10,486 nucleotides of DNA from an uncultured Caulobacterales bacterium (lineage in GTDB: Bacteria > Pseudomonadota > Alphaproteobacteria > Caulobacterales > Caulobacteraceae), in contig CAISYT010000200.1 of assembly GCA_903889785.1 (NCBI GenBank), positions 1-10,486 of the forward strand. Reading direction: 5' to 3'. A model generated the notes under the pieces. The model worked only from the letters and a program-made list of their open reading frames with translations, was not told the DNA's origin and made no database searches. Positions within the stretch are counted from its first letter, which is position 1; the number at the start of each line of letters is the position of its first letter. Position numbers and translations under genes: made by a program. Positions 5,754 to 10,486 of the stretch are shown here, one piece after another.

Positions 5754-6568
5754 TGGCTGTATCGCCACTGCCGGCCGCTGCGGCGATTCCGCCGCCGCCA
5801 CAGACGCCCCTGGGCCAGAGGCTCATCAACACCCTGTTGCTGGCGGTGGTGGCCCTGCTGCTGGCCGGCAGTATCAAGGCGGTAGACCTGAGCAATATCG
5901 GGCGTGTGGTGACCAACAGCGGCAATATGCGCCAGCTGGGTGTGGCCTTTATCCACCCCGACTTCATCCTATGGCAGGTCTACGTCGCCCAGATGTGGCT
6001 GACGATCCAGATCGCCCTCTGGGGCACGGCCCTGGCCATCCTGATCGCCGTTCCCTTCGGCCTGCTCTGCGCCAAGAACATCACCCCGATGTGGATTCAG
6101 CAGCCCATGCGCCGTCTTATGGACATCCAGCGCTCGATCCCTGACCTGGTGGTTGGCATGGTGTTTATCACCGCCGTGGGCTTGGGGCCACTGGCGGGCG
6201 TGATTGCGATCATGGTCAATACTGGGGCGGTGCTGGCCAAGTTGTTTTCCGAGGCGGTGGAGTCGATCGATACGGGACCGGTCGAAGGTGTACGTGCCAC
6301 CGGGGCCGCCCCGCTGCAGGAGATCGTCTGGGGCGTTATCCCGCAGGTTGCCCCCCTATGGACCAGCTATTCGCTGTACCGGTTCGAGAGCAATTCGCGC
6401 AGTGCCACCGTGCTGGGGCTGATCGGCGCCGGCGGCATCGGCCAAGTGCTGTATGATAGCCTCAACGCCTTCAACTATCGCCAGACCACGGCCATTGTGG
6501 TGGTGATCGTGGTGGCGGTGAGCCTGATCGACCTACTCAGCCAGGCAATCCGATCCCGGCTACTCTAG
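5753..6568 (+). CDS. phnE: Phosphonate-type ABC transporter permease PhnE
   Basis: A 271-residue integral inner-membrane permease. After a Pro/Ala-rich N-terminus there are hydrophobic segments at about 25-43, 79-106, 130-163 (probably two), 190-205 and 245-263, consistent with about six helices. The EAA-type cytoplasmic loop that contacts the ATPase is visible from about 167 to 197 (EAVESID..PVEGVRATGA, ending WGVIPQ), and FESNSRSATVLGLIGAGGIG at 211-230 is the well-conserved PhnE C-terminal block. Together with PhnC and PhnD it forms the uptake system; no second permease is present, so it should act as a homodimer. The start ATG overlaps the phnD stop by one base (TGATG) and has GAAGG 7 bp upstream. 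The stop TAG lies within CTAG 6565-6568, shared with the convergent glycosyltransferase. No C-P lyase, phosphonatase or phosphite dehydrogenase gene follows. Confidence 0.94.
   Translation: MAVSPLPAAAAIPPPPQTPLGQRLINTLLLAVVALLLAGSIKAVDLSNIGRVVTNSGNMRQLGVAFIHPDFILWQVYVAQMWLTIQIALWGTALAILIAVPFGLLCAKNITPMWIQQPMRRLMDIQRSIPDLVVGMVFITAVGLGPLAGVIAIMVNTGAVLAKLFSEAVESIDTGPVEGVRATGAAPLQEIVWGVIPQVAPLWTSYSLYRFESNSRSATVLGLIGAGGIGQVLYDSLNAFNYRQTTAIVVVIVVAVSLIDLLSQAIRSRLL
6565..6568. other. Shared CTAG stop palindrome of phnE and the glycosyltransferase
   Basis: phnE (+) stops with TAG at 6566-6568 and the glycosyltransferase (-) stops with TAG at 6567-6565. The self-complementary tetranucleotide CTAG serves both, leaving no intergenic space and so no room for a terminator outside coding sequence. 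Confidence 0.95.
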
Positions 6569-7656
6569 GCCGACGGTTTCCGCCGGAGCCGTGCCAGGCG
6601 ACGTAGTCTGCGCCATAACCGTGTCTTGGCGGGCTCGGGATAGGGTTCGAGGTTTTTCAAGAACTGCTCGGCGCAGGCGCGCCAGGAAAAGCGTTCGGCA
6701 AAGCGCCGCACGCCCGCCTTGTCGATGTCGAGGCAGGCGAGACAGGCCTCACGCAGCCCCTCGGTCTGGGTCTTGGCCAATGCGCCTGCGTTGGAGCCCG
6801 GGATAATGTCGATGGGGCCGGGGGCAGGGAACGCCGCAACCGGCAGGCCGGCCGCCATGGCCTCTAGAATGACCAGGCCGAAGGTGTCGGTCAGGGACGG
6901 GAAGCAGAAAACGTCAGCGCAGGCGAAATGGGCGGCCAGTTCGTCACCGAACCGGGCACCACGGAACACCACATTGGGATATTTGGCTTCCAACTCCTCG
7001 CGCTGCGGCCCGTCGCCGACCACCACCTTGGTGCCGGGCAGGTCGGTGCTGAGGAAGGCTTCGATATTCTTTTCGACCGCCACCCGACCTACATTGAGCC
7101 AGATCGGCCGGGCTAGGCCCTCATAGACATCAGGCTCATTTGCGGCCCTCGGCTTGAACACATCGGTGTCGACGCCGCGCGACCAAGGCGAGATGTTGCG
7201 AAAGCCGTGCTTGACCAGTTCGTCCCGCATGGTCGGGGTGGCCACCATCAAACGGCCCGACGGCTTGTGGAACCACTTCATATAGCTGTAGCCGGCCGCC
7301 AGCGGCAGCGGCAGGCGAGCGCTGACGTATTCCGGGAAACGGGTATGGTAGCTGGTTGTAAAGGGCAGCTTCCATTCCACGCAGATGCGCCGCGCCGCCA
7401 AACCCAACGGCCCCTCTGTGGCGATATGGATGGCTTCTGGTTCGAAGGCCTTGAAGCGGTCCTGCATGGACTCATAGGCACCCAGCGCCAGCTTGATTTC
7501 TGGATAGGTCGGCAGGGGCACTGTCGTGAACTGGTTTGGGCTGACCAGTTCAACCTCATGGCCCATCGCGCGGAGTTCAGCCACCACGCGGCTTAGGGTG
7601 CGGACCACGCCGTTAACCTGCGGCTCCCACGCGTCGGTTGCGAGCAGCACGCGCAT
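6565..7656 (-). CDS. GT4-family glycosyltransferase, MgtA/PimB/SQD2-like
   Basis: A 363-residue retaining GT-B glycosyltransferase. The N-terminal acceptor domain opens with TDAWEPQVNGVVRTL (glycine loop around G16), then TEGPLGLAARR at 80-90 and SYHTRFPEYVS at 102-112. The donor-sugar nucleotide domain shows NVGRVAVEKNI at 188-198 (Arg191 and Lys196 for phosphates), VVVGDGPQREEL at 211-222 and SLTDTFGLVILEA at 254-266. In that last block the family E-x7-E motif reads D257-x7-E265, a form common in this branch. Relatives transfer mannose, glucose, glucuronate or sulfoquinovose to lipids, so a glycolipid product is plausible but the sugar cannot be told. The C-terminus RLWRRLRRLARLRRK (346-360) looks like a basic amphipathic membrane-binding helix. 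It is convergent with phnE (4-bp overlap) and divergent from the TetR gene. ATG start with AAGG about 11 bp upstream. Confidence 0.88.
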   Translation of the reverse strand: MRVLLATDAWEPQVNGVVRTLSRVVAELRAMGHEVELVSPNQFTTVPLPTYPEIKLALGAYESMQDRFKAFEPEAIHIATEGPLGLAARRICVEWKLPFTTSYHTRFPEYVSARLPLPLAAGYSYMKWFHKPSGRLMVATPTMRDELVKHGFRNISPWSRGVDTDVFKPRAANEPDVYEGLARPIWLNVGRVAVEKNIEAFLSTDLPGTKVVVGDGPQREELEAKYPNVVFRGARFGDELAAHFACADVFCFPSLTDTFGLVILEAMAAGLPVAAFPAPGPIDIIPGSNAGALAKTQTEGLREACLACLDIDKAGVRRFAERFSWRACAEQFLKNLEPYPEPAKTRLWRRLRRLARLRRKPSA

Positions 7657-7886
7657 CAGCCATCCGCCTTATCGTAGGCGAATTTTGCGGCGGTAACGGA
7701 ATTTCGAGTGCGAAGTCTCAGCACGAGCTCGTTGCGGATGCGGGTCTTCGAGGGGCGAAAACAAGACTGCTATAGGGCGAAAATGCAGCCTTGGCGAGCG
7801 TAACGCCCTCGCTTTAGGCACTGTCACTGAAGATAGTTCTTCGGGCGACCGCGTTTGTTGTATCGCAGCAAGGGGCCGCCTAAGAG
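7657..7886. promoter_or_regulatory. Divergent intergenic region between glycosyltransferase and TetR gene
   Basis: This 230-bp gap should hold the promoters of both flanking genes, but no convincing -35/-10 pair is visible. It contains a perfect 10-bp palindrome ACGAGCTCGT (7723-7732), a direct repeat GGGCGAAAA (7753-7761 and 7775-7783) with a 22-bp period, and an imperfect hairpin at 7788-7819 (GCGAG 7794-7798 with CTCGC 7808-7812). A TetR operator is expected near its own gene; the palindrome is the best candidate, although it is shorter than usual. Confidence 0.5.
7753..7783. repeat. Direct repeat GGGCGAAAA, 22-bp period
   Basis: GGGCGAAAA occurs at 7753-7761 and again at 7775-7783. The 22-bp period is about two helical turns, so both copies face the same side of the DNA, as expected for tandem regulator sites. 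Chance occurrence is possible. Confidence 0.6.
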
Positions 7887-8546
7887 ATGAGGATGGTCCA
7901 ACCGCTTCGGCCATTGCTGCCTACCGCTCCTCGACCGGCGAAAGACACGCCTAAGTCGCGAAGAACCCGTAACCGAATCCTTAACCACGCCGCGCGCCTG
8001 ATCCGCGAGATCGGCTATTCAGCGGCCAATAATGCGGTGATCGCCGAGGCTGCAGGCCTGACCCGCGGGGCGATGCTCTACCATTTTCCCACCCGCGAGA
8101 GCCTCGTGGTCGGTCTAGTTGAGCACCTTTCGGCCCAGTCTGACGCCCTGTTTGTTGACGCCGCACGCGCGCGTGCGCCAGGCGCTGACGTGGCCGAACA
8201 CGCTATCGATGCCTATTGGCACCTGCTTCATTCCCCGCCCGTCATCGCCCTGCGCGAGTTGCATACGGCGGCCCGCACCGATCCGATGGTGCGTGAGCGC
8301 TTGGCCGAGGCCAATGCCGCCTTCGATCGCGCAGAGCCGGAATCGGTCATGGCGCTGTTTCAGCCGGGGTCGACACCACGCAGCCAGGCCGCGCGCGACA
8401 TGGCGCGTTTTCTGCTTGAAGGCCTCGCCAACGCCGACCTGACCTATAACAGCGAGGTTCGCGCCAAGCGTTTGATCGAGATGTTGAAGCGCGTGGTTCA
8501 TGTGCTGAACCGCAAGGGTGAAGTGTCGGATATCTGGCCGGACTAG
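7887..8546 (+). CDS. TetR/AcrR-family transcriptional regulator
   Basis: A 219-residue protein. The N-terminal TetR DNA-binding domain covers about residues 26-75: TRNRILNHAARLIREIGYSA (27-46) forms helix 1 and the loop, VIAEAAGLTRGAMLYHF (51-67) the helix-turn-helix, and FPTRESLVVGLVEHL (67-81) the start of helix 4, all in the usual spacing. The remaining 140 residues are the variable ligand-binding and dimerisation domain; there is no recognisable ligand signature. An extra Pro/Arg-rich arm of about 25 residues precedes helix 1. ATG 7887 has AAGGGG about 11 bp upstream; a second ATG at 7893 is an equally workable start. It is divergent from the glycosyltransferase, which it may regulate along with itself; that is inference from layout only. 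rdgB follows on the same strand. Confidence 0.9.
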   Translation: MRMVQPLRPLLPTAPRPAKDTPKSRRTRNRILNHAARLIREIGYSAANNAVIAEAAGLTRGAMLYHFPTRESLVVGLVEHLSAQSDALFVDAARARAPGADVAEHAIDAYWHLLHSPPVIALRELHTAARTDPMVRERLAEANAAFDRAEPESVMALFQPGSTPRSQAARDMARFLLEGLANADLTYNSEVRAKRLIEMLKRVVHVLNRKGEVSDIWPD

Positions 8547-8591
8547 AGGTTGATGCTGTAGGGATTGGCGATCCGTTGCTGTGAGCCCGCC

Positions 8592-9194
8592 ATGCCTCTG
8601 TCGCTTCCCGCCGGTTTGATCCTCGTCGCCGCGACCCACAATCCGGGCAAGGCTATAGAGATCGGTGCCCTGCTTGACGGCAGGTTCACGCTCCTGGCCG
8701 CCGGTGCCTTGGACTTGCCGGAGCCCAATGAGACCGAATCCACCTTCATGGGCAATGCGATCCTGAAAGCCCGCGCCGCCGCAAACGCCAGCGGACACAT
8801 TGCCCTTGCCGACGATTCAGGACTGTGCGTTGCGGCCCTGAACGGCGACCCCGGAATCTATTCGGCCCGGTGGGCGGGTCCTGAAAAGGACTTCGACGCC
8901 GCCATGGCGGAAGTGGAGCGCAAGCTCGCAGGCAGCGGATCGAGCGACCGCCACGCCTGGTTTGTCAGTGCCCTGGCCGTTGCCTGGCCCAATGGCGATG
9001 TGGCGGCCTTCGAAGGCCTGGTGCATGGCGAGCTAGTGTTCCCAGGTCGGGGCACGCACGGCTTTGGCTACGACCCGATCTTCCAGCCTAACGGCTATGA
9101 GATGACCTATGGCGAGATGGAAGCCCTGCATAAGGACAGCATCAGCCACCGGGCGCTGGCCTTCGCCAAGCTGAAGGCCGCCTTGTTTGAATGA
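8592..9194 (+). CDS. rdgB: XTP/dITP pyrophosphatase RdgB (HAM1 family)
   Basis: It hydrolyses non-canonical purine nucleoside triphosphates (dITP, ITP, XTP) to monophosphate and pyrophosphate, cleaning the cytosolic nucleotide pool. With the ATG at 8592 the protein has 200 residues, the usual family length. Motifs: ATHNPGK at 14-20 (nucleotide-binding SHNxGK type), LADDSGLCV at 72-80 with the catalytic-base Asp and metal-site residues, GIYSARWAG at 88-96, GFGYDPIF at 157-164 and KDSISHRALAFAKL at 181-194. The frame extends upstream to a TTG at 8565, which would add nine residues (MAIRCCEPA) that do not fit the family; the ATG is preferred although its Shine-Dalgarno is weak. It begins 45 bp after the TetR stop and overlaps the proposed hemW start by 8 bp. 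Confidence 0.95.
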   Translation: MPLSLPAGLILVAATHNPGKAIEIGALLDGRFTLLAAGALDLPEPNETESTFMGNAILKARAAANASGHIALADDSGLCVAALNGDPGIYSARWAGPEKDFDAAMAEVERKLAGSGSSDRHAWFVSALAVAWPNGDVAAFEGLVHGELVFPGRGTHGFGYDPIFQPNGYEMTYGEMEALHKDSISHRALAFAKLKAALFE

Positions 9195-10350
9195 CCTCGC
9201 GCCGGGGCTAGCGCTCTATGTGCACTGGCCCTATTGCGCCCGCATCTGCCCCTATTGCGATTTCAACGTGGTGCGCGACCGCGGCCAAGCCGAGCAAGAG
9301 GCTTTGGCCAAGGCGATCCTGGCGGATATGGAGGGGCAACGGATCCTGACCGGGCCGCGTCGCCTGACGTCGATCTACCTGGGCGGCGGCACGCCATCTT
9401 TGATGCAACCGGTGTGGGCGGCGGCGATCATCGCGCGCGCCAGCGCGCTCTGGACCCTCGCGGACGACATCGAGATCACGCTAGAGGCTAACCCTACAGA
9501 TGCCGAGGCGGCGCGCTTCGCGGCGTTTGCAGCCCTTGGCGTTTCACGCCTCTCGCTCGGGGTGCAGTCGCTGGACGACGCTGCGCTTCGGTTCCTGGGC
9601 CGTAACCACGACGCCGCGCAGTGCAGGGGCGCAATCGATGCTGGTCTGGCCGCGTTTCCGCGCGTTTCATTTGACCTGATCTACGCCTTGCCCGGCCAGA
9701 CGGCGGCGGCATGGCAGGCCGAGCTGACCCTGGCTGCCGCGCTGGGTGCCGAACACATCTCGCCCTACCAGCTAACCTTCGAACACGGCACCGCCCTGAC
9801 CCGTGCCGCCCAGCGCGGAACTGTCTTGCCGCCACCAAACGACTTGGCCGCCGACCTGTTCGAAGTCACACAGTCGATGCTCACCGCGACCGGTTTTGAT
9901 GCCTACGAAGTGTCCAACCACGCCCGTGGTGCGGCGGCACGCTCGCGGCATAACCTGGCCTACTGGCAGGGCGTGGACTACGTCGGGGTGGGCCCCGGTG
10001 CGCACGGTCGGTTGACCTTGGCGGATGGCCGCATCGCCACTCAGGGGCGGCGGCGCGTCGCCGACTACATCACCGGCGTTGCATCCACCGGACTGGGCTT
10101 CGATTCGCCTGAGAGCCTCGATGCTCTCGCCGTGGCGCAGGAGCGGCTGTTGATGGGGCTTCGCACCGACGCCGGCGTCCCGCTCGCCGTACTCGGGCCC
10201 TTGAACCTCACGGCCCAGTCGCCAAGGCTGCAGGACGCGTTGACCGACGGGCTGATCAAACTGGTGGACGGTAGGCTCATTGCCACCGAGATTGGTCGAT
10301 TAGTGCTGGATCGTGTAACCTTCGCCCTTGCAGCGAGCGAGGTCGCGTGA
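9187..10350 (+). CDS. hemW: HemW, radical SAM family heme chaperone, probable TTG start
   Basis: A 387-residue protein homologous to HemN but of the HemW type. The [4Fe-4S]/SAM motif is C17-x3-C21-x2-C24 followed by DFN; HemN has a further Cys two residues on, HemW a Phe, and here it is Phe. GGGTPSL at 66-72 binds SAM, LSLGVQSLD at 122-130 and FDLIYALPGQT at 162-172 follow, and the C-terminal HemW block is visible as YEVSNHAR (240-247), HNLAYW (255-260) and GVGPGAHG (267-274). Family role: heme binding and delivery to membrane or respiratory proteins; older annotations call it oxygen-independent coproporphyrinogen oxidase-like. An in-frame stop at 9172 leaves TTG 9187 as the only start before GTG 9220. 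The TTG has AAGG 9 bp upstream and overlaps rdgB by 8 bp. Confidence 0.94.
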   Translation: MNDLAPGLALYVHWPYCARICPYCDFNVVRDRGQAEQEALAKAILADMEGQRILTGPRRLTSIYLGGGTPSLMQPVWAAAIIARASALWTLADDIEITLEANPTDAEAARFAAFAALGVSRLSLGVQSLDDAALRFLGRNHDAAQCRGAIDAGLAAFPRVSFDLIYALPGQTAAAWQAELTLAAALGAEHISPYQLTFEHGTALTRAAQRGTVLPPPNDLAADLFEVTQSMLTATGFDAYEVSNHARGAAARSRHNLAYWQGVDYVGVGPGAHGRLTLADGRIATQGRRRVADYITGVASTGLGFDSPESLDALAVAQERLLMGLRTDAGVPLAVLGPLNLTAQSPRLQDALTDGLIKLVDGRLIATEIGRLVLDRVTFALAASEVA

Positions 10351-10365
10351 ACCGGCTCGACGAGA

Positions 10366-10370
10366 AGAGG
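10366..10370 (+). promoter_or_regulatory. Ribosome binding site supporting a TTG start of rsmI
   Basis: AGAGG lies 6 bp before TTG 10377. Just upstream of that TTG an in-frame TAA (10371-10373) closes the frame, and the reading frame has no ATG or GTG between it and the conserved GLYVTATPIGN block, so this site decides the start. Confidence 0.7.
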
Positions 10371-10376
10371 TAAGTT

Positions 10377-10486
10377 TTGGCCCGTCCGGCCCCGCCACCC
10401 CTTTCAGACGCTCATCTTGCCCCTGGCCTGTATGTGACTGCCACGCCGATCGGTAACCTGCGCGACGTCACCCTGCGGGCGCTCGA
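10377..10486 (+). CDS. rsmI: 16S rRNA (cytidine-1402-2'-O)-methyltransferase RsmI, N-terminal part (partial)
   Basis: The first 36 codons are in the window and the gene runs off the right edge. After a Pro-rich leader (LARPAPPPLSDAHLA) comes GLYVTATPIGNLRDVTLRAL, the unmistakable N-terminus of the RsmI/YraL tetrapyrrole-methylase-fold family, whose TPIGNL.D.T.RA segment belongs to the SAM-binding region. RsmI methylates the 2'-OH of C1402 in the decoding centre of 16S rRNA. The start is inferred to be TTG 10377, supported by AGAGG at 10366-10370. It follows hemW by 26 bp on the same strand; rdgB-hemW-rsmI is probably one operon. The next gene expected in alphaproteobacteria is a YraN-type nuclease-like protein, outside the window. 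Confidence 0.92.
   Translation, partial: MARPAPPPLSDAHLAPGLYVTATPIGNLRDVTLRAL

Noticed and set aside
7669..7914. An 81-codon open frame (-) across the glycosyltransferase-TetR gap
   Set aside because: It overlaps the TetR N-terminus antisense, has low-complexity basic composition and resembles no family; it is a shadow frame.
8565..8591. TTG 8565 as the start of rdgB
   Set aside because: It adds nine residues including two adjacent cysteines not typical of the family; ATG 8592 gives the usual 200-residue length.
8115..8798. A 227-codon frame (-) antisense to the TetR gene and rdgB
   Set aside because: Both genes on the plus strand have family motifs throughout; the antisense translation has none.

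Overview
This window looks like a chromosomal segment from a high-GC alphaproteobacterium, most likely in the Caulobacterales (Caulobacter/Phenylobacterium type). That placement is an inference from the GC-rich codon use, the protein families and the rdgB-hemW-rsmI order; no marker gene in the window fixes the genus. There is no sign of phage, insertion sequence, CRISPR, tRNA or rRNA, and coding density is high. Ten complete genes and two partial ones at the edges can be supported.

Left part (1-3740), polyamine-related genes. The window opens with the C-terminal end of a nitrilase-superfamily amidase that looks like N-carbamoylputrescine amidase (+). Convergent to it is a class I SAM methyltransferase with an N-terminal zinc-ribbon-like segment (-). 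Then come a deoxyhypusine-synthase-like protein (-) and a fold-type III ornithine decarboxylase (-, TTG start). Putrescine could therefore be made by decarboxylating ornithine or from N-carbamoylputrescine, and the DHS-like enzyme is a plausible next step. Bacteria lack eIF5A, so it cannot be making hypusine, and several residues that bind spermidine in human DHS are replaced. A homospermidine-type or related aminobutyl transfer is the leading inference.

Middle part (3740-7656), phosphonate-type uptake and a glycosyltransferase. A 251-bp divergent intergenic region separates the decarboxylase from a tightly coupled phnC-phnD-phnE ABC transporter operon (+, overlaps of 4 bp and 1 bp). No C-P lyase genes are present in the window. 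The binding protein keeps the phosphonate-binding signature but lacks the acidic residues thought to hold the amine of 2-aminoethylphosphonate in E. coli PhnD. phnE ends tail to tail with a GT4 glycosyltransferase (-), and the two genes share one CTAG palindrome as their stop codons. The glycosyltransferase resembles the lipid/mannosyl-transferring MgtA/PimB/SQD2 branch and may belong to phosphate-starvation membrane remodelling, but that is inference.

Right part (7657-10486), regulator and housekeeping genes. A 230-bp divergent region with short repeats leads into a TetR-family regulator (+). It is followed by rdgB (XTP/dITP pyrophosphatase), hemW (radical-SAM heme chaperone, probable TTG start overlapping rdgB) and the start of rsmI (probable TTG start with a good Shine-Dalgarno), all on + and probably co-transcribed.

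Nothing here is clearly a new system. The points most worth following are the altered active site of the DHS-like enzyme, the ligand of the orphan PhnCDE transporter, and the shared regulatory region between polyamine synthesis and phosphorus-compound uptake.
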